64,000 bases of DNA, from the NCBI RefSeq assembly GCF_002949735.1, contig NZ_CP026681.1, positions 6,510,501 through 6,574,500 on the forward strand, given 5' to 3'. Position 1 is the stretch's first letter. Each line of letters opens with the position of its first letter. Under the pieces are notes generated by a model. The model was not told the DNA's origin. It worked only from the letters and a program-made list of their open reading frames with translations, and made no database searches. The DNA comes from Nostoc sp. 'Peltigera membranacea cyanobiont' N6 (GTDB taxonomy: Bacteria > Cyanobacteriota > Cyanobacteriia > Cyanobacteriales > Nostocaceae). Of the stretch, positions 54,484 to 63,469 are shown one piece after another. The translations under genes and the position numbers were made by a program.

Positions 54484-55140
54484 ATGAAAGCATTTGTAGC
54501 AGGGGCAACGGGTGAAACAGGTCGCCGAATTGTGCAAGAGTTAATAGCACGGAATATTCCCGTCCGGGCTTTGGTGCGGGATATTGAGAAAGCTAGGGGT
54601 ATTCTGTCTCTCGAAGCCGAGTTGGTTGTAGGCGATGTATTACAATCAGAAAGTTTAAATGCTGCATTGGGAGACAGCACAGTTTTGTTGGTTGCGACTG
54701 GTGCAAAACCTAGTTTTGACCCTACTGGCCCCTATAAAGTAGATTTTGAAGGGACTAAAAATTTAGTAGATGCTGCCAAAGCAAAGGGAATTGAGCATCT
54801 TGTTTTTGTTTCTTCTTTGTGTACTTCGCAGTTTCTCCATCCACTGAATTTGTTTTGGCTGATTTTGGTGTGGAAGAAGCAAGCTGAAGAGTATATCCAG
54901 AAAAGTGGTCTTACCTATACGATTGTGCGGCCTGGTGGGTTGAAGAATGAAGATAACCTCGACGCGATCGTGATGCAGAGCGCTGATACACTGTTTGACG
55001 GTAGCATCCCCAGACAAAAAGTTGCCCAAGTTGCTGTTGAGGCGCTGCTTGAAGCCGATGCACGCAATAAAATTGTCGAAATTGTAGCCAAACCTGAAGC
55101 AGCTTCAAAAAGCTTTAAGGAGCTATTTCAACAGTGCTGA
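54484..55140 (+). CDS. NAD(P)-binding atypical SDR-family protein
   Basis: 218 residues with a Rossmann start MKAFVAGATGETGRRIVQEL (GATGxxG), RALVRD for NADP preference, VLLVATGAKPSF, and LVFVSSLCTSQF in place of a YxxxK active site. This matches the atypical SDR5 group (NAD(P)H-binding, Ycf39/HIM-like). Such proteins act as reductases or as sensors and assembly factors in photosynthesis; which of these applies is open. Its transcript probably ends at the hairpin at 55313. Confidence 0.87.
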   Translation: MKAFVAGATGETGRRIVQELIARNIPVRALVRDIEKARGILSLEAELVVGDVLQSESLNAALGDSTVLLVATGAKPSFDPTGPYKVDFEGTKNLVDAAKAKGIEHLVFVSSLCTSQFLHPLNLFWLILVWKKQAEEYIQKSGLTYTIVRPGGLKNEDNLDAIVMQSADTLFDGSIPRQKVAQVAVEALLEADARNKIVEIVAKPEAASKSFKELFQQC

Positions 55141-55312
55141 TATTCCACGGGATTCTATTCCCATCCCCAAAATGAGCAGATCGCATATTCACAGAAAAGT
55201 GATTGTCAATTAGCTTATCTAAATTGACCGTCCCTTGATTCTACTCTCTAAAGCGATCGCCTTAAATTTCAACCTCATCATCAATAACAACTCGTGTGAT
55301 TTTGAGGAGGAT

Positions 55313-55352
55313 AGGATAACTGATTAATACCAAATCCTCAGTTATCCTTTTC
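55313..55352. terminator. Terminator between convergent genes
   Basis: AGGATAACTGA (55313-55323) and TCAGTTATCCT (55338-55348) form a perfect 11-bp stem with a 14-nt loop, followed on plus by TTTTCTAG. It ends the SDR-family gene and may also serve the protease remnant that comes from the other side. Confidence 0.75.
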
Positions 55353-55369
55353 TAGTTGAACTGTTAATA

Positions 55370-56206
55370 CTATACCGTAGTATAAGACCATCCACTAGAA
55401 GACCACTTGATTAAGTCTTGCCAAGTCAGATCGAGATCATCTGATCCCCAAGGATTATCTAAATGGAACTTATTTGTAATAGAATTGTAACTAGTAACAG
55501 CTAAGGCATGACCTCCAGAATATTGATCGCCAAATATCTTTGCGTTAATACCAAAAGTTACTAGGTTATTAGAATTGACAAGATTGATCGTATCTTGTTG
55601 AGTCGCATTGCTCGTGATTCTACTATCAAGCGCCGTGATTTGGCTCATTACTTTGTATTCATTTCCTCCATTAATACCAGTGGAGTTAGATTTAGTCCTG
55701 GAATAATTAGGATCGGCAGTCAGGTAGGAGTTAGTGTTATCTTGGTCAATCCAGCCAGACTCATTTATCTGAGCATAAGCTTTTTCAACTAAAGCTACCC
55801 ATAGTTCATTTGATAAACTGGAATAGGAAGCACCTCCCCAACCTGCATAAGCAGCCTTACCATTACTAAGAGTAGGTAAATATCGGTCAACTGTCACATA
55901 ATCAGCTATACCATTGTTATAGAAACGTACAGCGAATGTATTATCGCCATTGTCAATAAACATCTTTTGGATGTAGGAAGATTTATCATTAGCCAGAGAA
56001 GATAAAGTGGCTAATAAATAGCAATCACCAAGATCGCCTTGATGAATATCATCGGAACTAATGCTATTTTGGAATAATGAGCCACTGACATATTGATAGG
56101 TGTACTGAGTGCTTCCGTTATAACTATAAGCATCTGGACGATCATTTCCTAAGAACCACTTGCCAATACTTAGTCGGGATTTTCGAGAGGATCTCGCTCT
56201 GGCTTG
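55370..56206 (-). pseudogene. C2 (calpain-like) cysteine protease, N-terminally truncated
   Basis: The minus-strand frame is open from a TAG at 56207-56209 to the stop at 55370 (278 codons). It contains the complete calpain-like core: GDLGDCYLLATLSSLA with the catalytic Cys, YSGGHALAVTSYN with His and LDNPWGSDD with Asn. Upstream of the Cys no ATG, GTG or TTG occurs in frame; the first ATG (55963) lies after the catalytic Cys, so no active enzyme can start here by normal initiation. WFLGNDRPDAYSYNGSTQ at the open end resembles the linker before the catalytic domain of larger cyanobacterial proteins of this kind. I take it as the remnant of such a gene. Confidence 0.75.
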
Positions 56207-56353
56207 CTATACTTATCTATGCTCTTTTTTCCTAATTCTTAAAAAGCAGGAGCAAATCGGGAATAATAACTAACAATCAGGTGTGAACTTTGTCAGAATG
56301 AGTTCGTCGATGATTTTTGTTAGCAAAGAGAGCAAATTTGAAGGAGTTAGACT

Positions 56354-57070
56354 CTGAAAGGCTTTGAATTCAAAGGTGTTGAAAAACTTATTGGGCCAAT
56401 AGCTGCGCTTCTTGGCTTTGTGTATTTGTTGCAATGGTATATTGGAGACTTGCGATCGCCTTCCGATCCCATCTTTGCAGATAAACAGCCGCCTTTGGTG
56501 ATGAAACAGGGCGACCCCTATATCCGTGCTTTAATGCGAACCATCTCCGCAAGTGAAGCCAGTGGGAACCGTCCCTATTCGCTATTATATGGTGGACAGC
56601 AAGTTAACGACCTTAGCCGACATCCTGAGATATGCGTCACAATTGTCACAGGCCCCAACACAGGTAATTGTTCTACAGCTGCTGGGAGATATCAAATTAT
56701 CAACATTACTTGGTATCGTTTAGCCCCGCGTTATCACCCAAAGCCAATGCAGATGATGTTTTGGACTGCTTATAGTTTTGAAGCAGAGTATCAAGATATA
56801 GTAGTTTACCGTTGGTTAAGTGATTCTAAAGTTTGGGGAACCGATCTTTCTCAACTGTTGCGTCAGGGAAAGTTAAATGATGTTTTGCGGCGACTCTCTC
56901 CGACTTGGACAAGTCTAGGATATGGTCTAGAAACTAATTCTGTTAGTAGCTCTTTGCCTAAAGTTTATCAGAAAATGTTGAAAGAGGAATTAACAGCAGC
57001 GAATCAACGAACAGCCCCGAAATTAACACCATCTCCAACTCCTTTCAGCAAGCCAATAAATAAGCAGTGA
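56354..57070 (+). CDS. GH24-like lysozyme (muramidase), probable CTG start
   Basis: About 238 residues. The lysozyme part (about 58-190) has IRALMRTISASEASGNRPYS with the catalytic-type Glu, SRHPEICV and STAAGRYQIINITWYRLAP, as in lambda-type endolysins. A Pro/Thr-rich tail follows. Upstream of the GTG at 56420 the frame is open to a TAG at 56348-56350, and in that stretch CTG 56354 is preceded at seven bases by AAGGAG. Starting there adds KGFEFKGVEKLIGPIAALLG, giving a membrane-anchoring N-terminus that the GTG form lacks. The GTG start has no such signal. It is a likely cell-wall lytic enzyme acting outside the inner membrane. Confidence 0.75.
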   Translation: MKGFEFKGVEKLIGPIAALLGFVYLLQWYIGDLRSPSDPIFADKQPPLVMKQGDPYIRALMRTISASEASGNRPYSLLYGGQQVNDLSRHPEICVTIVTGPNTGNCSTAAGRYQIINITWYRLAPRYHPKPMQMMFWTAYSFEAEYQDIVVYRWLSDSKVWGTDLSQLLRQGKLNDVLRRLSPTWTSLGYGLETNSVSSSLPKVYQKMLKEELTAANQRTAPKLTPSPTPFSKPINKQ

Positions 57071-57084
57071 AGTTATACTAATTT

Positions 57085-57945
57085 TTAACTTGCTGCGGAC
57101 AAAAAGCTTTTGATATTTTCTACAAATGCCAAAGTATTCTCAAAATGAATATTATGTCCAGCATTTCTAATTATTCTTAGCTGTGCAAATTCATATATCT
57201 TAGCCATTTCTGTATTAATATATATAAATTTTTCATCATATTCACCAGCTAGTAAGAGTATATGAATTTTATTATCTCGTAGCTTTTCCCATAAAGAAGG
57301 TTGACATCCAGTCCCCATGAAGCGCAATGATTTATCTAATTCCTGCGGGTTATTCTGCAAGCGATTTTCTATCATGCGATCGTATTCTGGATGATTTTTT
57401 ATATAACCAAAAATTGGTTGATTGTACCAATTTGACAAAAAAGCAGCAAAATCGGTTTGAATAATGCTTCTGCTGATTTTTCTAGCTATTTGAGCATCAC
57501 GCCTAACTCGTTCTAATCGTTCTGCTCCTGTTGCTAAACCTGGGGAGGCTGATTCTAATGCAACTTTAATAAAACGTTCGGGGAAATATAAAGTTAAGTA
57601 TAAAGCTAATCTTCCACCCATCGAATAACCAATTAAGTGGCATTTACCTATTTTTAATTCATCCAATAAATTGATTATTGCTTGAGCAATAGGTTCCATT
57701 TTATAGTATTCATCACCTCTTAAAACTTCGGTTTTACCATGTCCTGGTAAGTCAAGGATAAGATAAGAAAAATCTTCTGCTAAAAATTTTATAGCTTCAT
57801 CAAATTCATTAATATTGCCCATGAAGCCATGTAAAAAAACAATTAGAGGTTTATTAGTATTTACATTTAAACAATAGTTTAATTTATACTTTTTTAAAGT
57901 CATCTTTGGAAAATATGTATAAAATCCAAATGCAAAAATATCCAC
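57085..57945 (-). CDS. menH: 2-succinyl-6-hydroxy-2,4-cyclohexadiene-1-carboxylate synthase (MenH)
   Basis: A 286-residue alpha/beta hydrolase. VFLHGFMGNINEFD forms the oxyanion region, HLIGYSMGGRLALYLTLYFP the nucleophile elbow with Ser, LLAGEYDEKF the acid loop, and NAGHNIHFENT the catalytic His. The phrase GYSMGGRLAL is typical of MenH, which removes pyruvate in menaquinone/phylloquinone synthesis. The gene is AT-rich. Start: GTG 57945 or ATG 57903 (MTLKKYKL), which are equally plausible. It is convergent with the lysozyme gene. Confidence 0.8.
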   Translation of the reverse strand: MDIFAFGFYTYFPKMTLKKYKLNYCLNVNTNKPLIVFLHGFMGNINEFDEAIKFLAEDFSYLILDLPGHGKTEVLRGDEYYKMEPIAQAIINLLDELKIGKCHLIGYSMGGRLALYLTLYFPERFIKVALESASPGLATGAERLERVRRDAQIARKISRSIIQTDFAAFLSNWYNQPIFGYIKNHPEYDRMIENRLQNNPQELDKSLRFMGTGCQPSLWEKLRDNKIHILLLAGEYDEKFIYINTEMAKIYEFAQLRIIRNAGHNIHFENTLAFVENIKSFLSAAS

Positions 57946-58134
57946 ATCCTAATCAACTTTCGAGGGGATATTTACCCCCTGACAACTACTTTGGAACTCC
58001 CAGACTCTCAGTTATGATTATGAAATACTTGTGTTAATTTTTGCATAAAAAACCCTTGCCTCAGTCAATACACCAAATATTGCATCTCTACAAAATGTAT
58101 TGTCATACCAGTTAATTTTTTATTTTTCTCATTT

Positions 58135-58536
58135 CTAAGGTAAAAATCGATCTAAAGCAGCTTTTAACTGTTTAATTTCAACATCAATATTACCCTCTTG
58201 TGCGGCTCGACCAATACACTCAGTTAAATGTTCATCCAAAACAATTCGTGCTACCCTATCCAATGCACCCCGGACTGCGGCAATTTGTAGTAAAACATCA
58301 GGACAAGGACTATTTTGCTGCACCATTGCCTTAATGCCACGAACATGTCCTTCTATACGCGATAATCGATTGACAATTCGCCGTAAAGACTCTTCGCTAT
58401 GGACATGAGGATGAGCCACCTCTCCAGTGCCATGAGTCCGATCTATATGGTCGTGGTCTGTGTCATCATGCTGGGAATGTTCTGCTTGCTGGGATGTTGG
58501 CAAGGATTCCTTGCCTAATCGGTTTGATCCATTCAT
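58135..58536 (-). CDS. CsoR/InrS-family metal-sensing repressor
   Basis: 133 residues. A His/Asp-rich N-terminus (residues 19-47, many His) precedes the DUF156 core (LRRIVNRLSRIEGHVRGIKA). Cys78 (SPCPDVL), His103 (DEHL) and Cys107 (TECIGR) correspond to the metal site of CsoR-type proteins. With the His-rich tail it resembles InrS, the nickel sensor of Synechocystis that controls an efflux gene. No efflux gene is adjacent here, so the regulated target is elsewhere or not nickel. Confidence 0.88.
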   Translation of the reverse strand: MNGSNRLGKESLPTSQQAEHSQHDDTDHDHIDRTHGTGEVAHPHVHSEESLRRIVNRLSRIEGHVRGIKAMVQQNSPCPDVLLQIAAVRGALDRVARIVLDEHLTECIGRAAQEGNIDVEIKQLKAALDRFLP

Positions 58537-58653
58537 GGGTTATCAAAAGACTCGTATTAGTAAGATCCTAGCCTAGAGGGTAATGGTTAATCGTTAATTA
58601 GTTTACGCCCATATTTGGCAACTGATGGAGTGATATAGATTGGGGTAGTTCAT

Positions 58654-59862
58654 CTACTGACGATTGACTTTTTCTTGGGGAATAATTTCTGTTACTACCC
58701 TACCGCTAGAACTGCCACCTTTGACAACAATATTTTCTGTTTGCAGATTCCCAACGGCTGTTTCGCCCGTAAAATTTAACGGTGGGTCAACTTGCCGATA
58801 AACCACATTTCCTTGAGCCTCAACTAACTTATTATCTAAATACCAAGTTAATGTATTAGACCTCAAAGACTGGCGACGCTGACCAATGGCATTGACGTTA
58901 CCTGTTAAATAAACCGTTTTTTGCGGTATTCTCATTTCACCTTTATTGGCGGTTACGGTAAGATTTTCGACACGCTGAAACATCCGCACAGGGGTATTTG
59001 TAATAACAGTTTCTGCGTTCATGTTCCAGGTCATAGAGTTACTAGCTATTTGCACCGGTGGGTCTAACAAATCTAATTGAGCATTCTGTTGAATAGTGGC
59101 AATTTTTGTTTTTAAGTTGACTTCGGCAGAATTTCCCTTACCGCGATCGCTAATCTTACCATTTTTGTAGCGGTCAATTTGGATGGGGCGATCGCCAATC
59201 AGTTTTTCTTGTTTAATATTCCAGATTAAATGCTCGGTTCTTACTTGTAATTGGGGATCGGCAGAATTTGCTACTACTCCTCCAGAAAATTCCATCCGCT
59301 GTTCGCGGGTTTTAACTCGTGCTTCTTGTGCTACAGCTTGTAGTTGTTTGTGAGTCCCATTAATCTGCTTGCGGACAATCAGCAAATCTTCTTTGGGTCG
59401 CCATTCTAATTCATTGCCTTGCAATACAACACCATTAGTAGGGTCTGTGGCAAATATCTTACCTTTAAGAAACAACTGCTTTCCATCTTGTTCAATATCT
59501 GCAACATCTGCCTTGATTTGGTAAACTACTTTACCATCTTGATATAGTTCACCATAAGGACTTTCAGCTTGACCAATTTGTTTTTCTTTGGTGTATTTTG
59601 CGGTTTTAGCCCTGACTTTCCAAATCGGTCGTCCCACTTCATCTGCTTGTTCTAGGGTGACATCAAAGAATGTCAAATTACTATCTTGGTTTGATGAAGC
59701 CGCAGGATTTTCTTGAGAAGCTGGAGGGGTTTTCCCCCCACAACTTACTAAACCAAATATCAATAAAAAAATCAAAGGTAAAAAAAGGAAGGAGGGAGTG
59801 GGGAAGTAATTTTGAATTTTTCTCTCCCCCTGTCTCCCTCTTTTATGAAATTGATACGTCAT
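58654..59862 (-). CDS. lptC: LPS export ABC transporter periplasmic protein LptC
   Basis: 402 residues, about twice the E. coli length but usual for cyanobacteria. An N-terminal hydrophobic segment ends in GLVSCGGKTPP, a lipobox with Cys41, so it is a probable lipoprotein. The beta-rich LptC/OstA-like repeats follow (DVTLEQADEVGRPIWKVRA, then several 'LTGNVNAIGQ' type strands). It carries lipopolysaccharide between the inner-membrane transporter and LptA. ATG 59860-59862 overlaps the stop of the NYN gene by one base (TAATG), so the two are coupled. Confidence 0.85.
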   Translation of the reverse strand: MTYQFHKRGRQGERKIQNYFPTPSFLFLPLIFLLIFGLVSCGGKTPPASQENPAASSNQDSNLTFFDVTLEQADEVGRPIWKVRAKTAKYTKEKQIGQAESPYGELYQDGKVVYQIKADVADIEQDGKQLFLKGKIFATDPTNGVVLQGNELEWRPKEDLLIVRKQINGTHKQLQAVAQEARVKTREQRMEFSGGVVANSADPQLQVRTEHLIWNIKQEKLIGDRPIQIDRYKNGKISDRGKGNSAEVNLKTKIATIQQNAQLDLLDPPVQIASNSMTWNMNAETVITNTPVRMFQRVENLTVTANKGEMRIPQKTVYLTGNVNAIGQRRQSLRSNTLTWYLDNKLVEAQGNVVYRQVDPPLNFTGETAVGNLQTENIVVKGGSSSGRVVTEIIPQEKVNRQ

Positions 59863-60494
59863 TATTCTTGGATTTCTAGGTGTCCATCACTAGTTCTTGG
59901 GTCTTCCAAAAAACCGATACCAGATAACGGTCGGTATGGATAGCTTTGGCGAGGGGTTTTTTGAATGTCTTCTTTGATGGCTTCTAAATCGATGTAGCGA
60001 TCGCTTACATTAATTAAGCTGTCGCTGGTCATCGAACGCAAACTTACCACTTCTACCCGCACGCCACGATAGCTGACTGAATTGACCGCATAAGCTAAAT
60101 CCCCATCACCGCTAACTAAAACTGCGGTATCATAAGAATCTACTAGCGCCATCATGTCTACAGCTATTTCTACATCCAGGTTAGCTTTTTTAGAGCCATC
60201 TGGTAGCTGGACTAAATCCTTAGCAATGACTCGATAGCCATTGCGACGCATCCACAGCAAAAATCCCTGTTGCTTTTCGTTTGTCCGGTCTACACCAGTG
60301 TAGAAAAAAGACCGCAGGAGTCTAGAACCTCCTGTTAACCGACACAATAGCTTCGTGTAATCGATTTCAATCCCTAGTTGCAGTGCAGCGTAAAATAAAT
60401 TTGAGCCATCAATAAATATGGCGACCCTACCCCGATTCTCTAAAACTTGTTCTGGCGTAAATATTGAATCGGTTTCAAAATTATTCAACATCAT
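59862..60494 (-). CDS. NYN-domain (LabA/DUF88-like) protein
   Basis: 210 residues. The NYN fold (PIN-like RNase) is seen in RVAIFIDGSNLFYAALQLGI (first Asp), KKANLDVEIAVDMMALVDSY (central Asp pair) and AVLVSGDGDLAYAVNSVSYR (SGDxD motif), all acidic residues kept. It is similar to LabA, which in Synechococcus takes part in circadian output, but homologues are many and the function of this copy is unknown. It shares a TAATG junction with lptC. Confidence 0.85.
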   Translation of the reverse strand: MMLNNFETDSIFTPEQVLENRGRVAIFIDGSNLFYAALQLGIEIDYTKLLCRLTGGSRLLRSFFYTGVDRTNEKQQGFLLWMRRNGYRVIAKDLVQLPDGSKKANLDVEIAVDMMALVDSYDTAVLVSGDGDLAYAVNSVSYRGVRVEVVSLRSMTSDSLINVSDRYIDLEAIKEDIQKTPRQSYPYRPLSGIGFLEDPRTSDGHLEIQE

Positions 60495-60657
60495 TGTGAT
60501 ACCTCGATTTTTATCCCTGTTATTTTTGATACAAATTACGAACTTTTAGATGCTAGTCACAGTGGCTTATGATAATGTTCCGGGGCTAATTTAAGTTAAG
60601 CCCCGATAAATTTTTTGAGAGAATAAGAAATTGAACAAAATCAGAGTTTGATAAGGA

Positions 60658-62262
60658 CTAATCGTTTTTTGGGGGTTCTATTCGCTTAAAAACTGGTTGG
60701 AATGTACCCAACTGTTGTTTACTAGATAGTATCCCCCATGTCGCATGAGTGGCAAAAGGAGCGGTAACTGAACTTTGTATTTGCTCGTTAAAGTCTATTT
60801 CAAAGCCCAGTTGCTGATAAATATCACTACTGATGTTCGGAATAATTGGGGATAGCAGATAAGCTGCTAGTCTAACTGATTCTAGAACTGCGTAGAGAAC
60901 TTTTTCCACGGACTCCTGTTGTCCCTGTTTATATAATGTCCAAGGAGCTTGTTCATCAATAAACTTATTGCTGGCTTGCGCCAGTGAAAGGATAGCCCCA
61001 CAGGCTTGACTGAAAGCTAGTTCCTTGTATGCTTGTTTCACCTGTTCCCCTAGACGCAAACCAATTGTTTTCAAAGGATTTTCGTCAGGAATTCCTTCAT
61101 TGCCGATTGATGGGAAATTATTGTCAACGCAGTATTTTTTCACCATGCTCAAGGTGCGATTGAGCAAATTACCTAAATCATTTGCCAAATCTGCATTCAG
61201 AACATTAATGAACCTTACTTCATTAAAATCTCCATCCTTGCCAAATTCGATTTCCTTAAGGAAGTAATAACGAACGGCATCACTACCATAGCGCTGAACT
61301 AACGCAACAGGATCGAGGGTGTTACCCAGACTTTTGCCCATCTTTTGACCATCTTTAGTCAAAAAGCCATGCCCAAATACTCGGTCTGGCAAAGGTAAGC
61401 CAGCCGACAACAACATTGCGGGCCAATAAACTGCATGGAAGCGCAAAATATCTTTACCAATTAGGTGCAGGTTGATTGGCCACCAAGTTTCTAAAGCATT
61501 TGCTAAAGTCGGTTCTGCATCTGGTTCGAGTAATGCCGTGACATAACCTAGCAGCGCGTCAAACCAGACATAAAGAGTGTGTTTGGGATCGACTGGTACA
61601 GGAAAACCCCAATCTAAATTCACCCGTGAAATAGAAAAGTCTTGCAGCCCTTGATTGACAAAGCTGAGGACTTCATTTCGCCGACTTTCTGGTTGAATAA
61701 AATCGGGTTTAGATTGATAAAATTCTGTCAGCTTAGTTTGATATTTGGATAAGCGGAAAAAATAGTTTTGCTCGTCTCGCCACTCGACTTCTTTGTTAAT
61801 ATGAATCGGGCAACGATGTCCTTCTAGCAGATCCCGTTCTTCTTTGAATTCTTCACAGGATACGCAGTACCAGCCTTGTTGTTGTCCCTGGTAGATATCA
61901 CCAGATTTCCAAACTCGCTCAAAGAATTCTTTGACGATCGCTTCATGACGAGGCGCAGTAGTTCGACTAAAGCGATCGTATTGAATGTCTAGTAACTGCC
62001 ACAAACTCACAAAGCTAGGGACAATTTCATCGCAAAACTCTTGTGGTGCTTTGCCTAAACTTTCTGCCGATCGCTGAATTTTTTGCCCGTGTTCATCTGT
62101 ACCTGTAATTAGTAATACCTCATGCCCTAGTAGCCTATAAAAACGCGCTATTACATCTGCCGCGATCGTAGTATAAGCACTGCCTATATGGGGGACATCG
62201 TTTACATAATATAGCGGTGTTGTCAGTGCAAATGTTTTTTCTGTTTTATTCACTAGATTCAT
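60658..62262 (-). CDS. metG: Methionyl-tRNA synthetase
   Basis: 534 residues: class I signature PHIGSAY (residues 24-30) and the KMSKS-type KMGKS in DGQKMGKSLGNTLDP, with a connecting zinc-like segment CVSCEEF...CPIH. Here the CxxC and CxxH form one knuckle, as in single-zinc bacterial enzymes. The C-terminal tRNA-binding dimer domain found in E. coli is absent, as in many bacteria of similar length. It charges tRNA-Met. ATG 62262 is the start. Confidence 0.95.
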   Translation of the reverse strand: MNLVNKTEKTFALTTPLYYVNDVPHIGSAYTTIAADVIARFYRLLGHEVLLITGTDEHGQKIQRSAESLGKAPQEFCDEIVPSFVSLWQLLDIQYDRFSRTTAPRHEAIVKEFFERVWKSGDIYQGQQQGWYCVSCEEFKEERDLLEGHRCPIHINKEVEWRDEQNYFFRLSKYQTKLTEFYQSKPDFIQPESRRNEVLSFVNQGLQDFSISRVNLDWGFPVPVDPKHTLYVWFDALLGYVTALLEPDAEPTLANALETWWPINLHLIGKDILRFHAVYWPAMLLSAGLPLPDRVFGHGFLTKDGQKMGKSLGNTLDPVALVQRYGSDAVRYYFLKEIEFGKDGDFNEVRFINVLNADLANDLGNLLNRTLSMVKKYCVDNNFPSIGNEGIPDENPLKTIGLRLGEQVKQAYKELAFSQACGAILSLAQASNKFIDEQAPWTLYKQGQQESVEKVLYAVLESVRLAAYLLSPIIPNISSDIYQQLGFEIDFNEQIQSSVTAPFATHATWGILSSKQQLGTFQPVFKRIEPPKND

Positions 62263-62641
62263 ACAAAATAAAAATCAACTTATTAAAACGTTTTACATCT
62301 TACTTTTATTGGCAAAACCACGTGATTATACAATAATATTTCCATTTTTTCCAAGAACACCCTAATAGTAGCAAATTTCTCATGTCAAGAATTGTTTTGT
62401 CAGATGAATCAATTAAGGGAATCTCTGACTAAAAGATGGAAACTAACTAATCATAATTTTTTTGAATAGTTTCTATTAGATATTATTGTGATCGAGAATA
62501 CATAATTCAGGATGCAGAAAATCTAGCTGGTTTTGTGGATTAGATATTTCTATCTTAAGACGGTCATGGCAGTAGTAAAGAAATGTAAAAATCAAGTTAA
62601 GACAAACTCCCATATTTACCGGAAAAATATATTGATTAGGT
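62263..62641. other. 379-bp gap between divergent metG and acyltransferase genes
   Basis: AT-rich, with no gene or repeat recognised. It must contain the promoters of both genes, but no boxes stand out. Confidence 0.4.
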
Positions 62642-63367
62642 ATGAGTCGAAATAGCCCCCTAGAGATTTCTCGCGCTTTGGTGGCGGCACTTTCAACCCA
62701 AATGTTTCGCTATTATGAGGATCGTATTCCCCAGGATGCTAGCGTTTTGGTAGTCAGCAATCACCGCAGCTTCATGGATGCACCGATTTTAATGGCAGCG
62801 CTATCGAGTCCGATTCGCTTTGCTTGCCACCACTACATGGGACAAGTACCAGTAATGCGGGAGATTGTCACCGATCAATTGGGGTGTTTTCCTTTGGAGC
62901 AAACTCAAAACCGCCAACAAAGCTTTTTTTCGCAGTCACAGTTGCTATTGCAGTCTAAGCAGATGGTGGGAGTCTTTCCAGAAGGGACTGCACCAATGGT
63001 GAAATTTACTCAACCAAACCAAATGGGTGAGTTTCAACGGGGATTTGCCCATTTAGCACTGCGAGCTGATGTGCAAGATTTAGCAATTTTGCCGATCGCG
63101 ATCGCATCCTTAGAAGAGGTAAACACCAATGGTTTTCCCTTAAGGTTTTTGAGTGTATTTGACCCTTCAGAACCTTTATTTAATCAAGCTGGCTGGCATC
63201 CTCTAGTAATTTATCGTCGGGTTGCGGTGTTAATCGGTCGCCCTTATTGGATTACACCCCAACATCAAAAAAAATATCACGGTAAACAAGCCAGAACTGT
63301 TGTGGCTGAACTGACAGAACACTGTCATGGTGAAATTAGCAATTTACTGCGTCAGGGTTGCTATTAG
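62642..63367 (+). CDS. 1-acyl-sn-glycerol-3-phosphate acyltransferase-like protein
   Basis: 241 residues of the PlsC (LPLAT) fold. VVSNHRSFMDAPILM has NHxxxxD, FACHHYMGQVPVMREI the second block, and VGVFPEGTAPMVKF the substrate-binding FPEGT. No membrane helix is obvious, so it is probably peripheral. It would acylate a lysophospholipid or a related acceptor; the acceptor is not known. The start is ATG 62642. An alpha/beta hydrolase gene follows after 95 bp on the same strand. Confidence 0.85.
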   Translation: MSRNSPLEISRALVAALSTQMFRYYEDRIPQDASVLVVSNHRSFMDAPILMAALSSPIRFACHHYMGQVPVMREIVTDQLGCFPLEQTQNRQQSFFSQSQLLLQSKQMVGVFPEGTAPMVKFTQPNQMGEFQRGFAHLALRADVQDLAILPIAIASLEEVNTNGFPLRFLSVFDPSEPLFNQAGWHPLVIYRRVAVLIGRPYWITPQHQKKYHGKQARTVVAELTEHCHGEISNLLRQGCY

Positions 63368-63427
63368 AGCCATTCAATTTGGGATTTGGGATTGTCGGAA
63401 CAATCAGCAGCCCAAAAGTTTTATACC

Positions 63428-63469
63428 ATTGACTAATGACCAATGACAAATGACCAATGACCAATGACT
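63428..63469. repeat. Tandem repeat around the start of the last gene
   Basis: CCAATGA/CAAATGA units (ATTGACTAATGACCAATGAC and continuing) run up to and into the start codon of the hydrolase gene, so the leader of that gene is made of a repeat. Confidence 0.7.
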
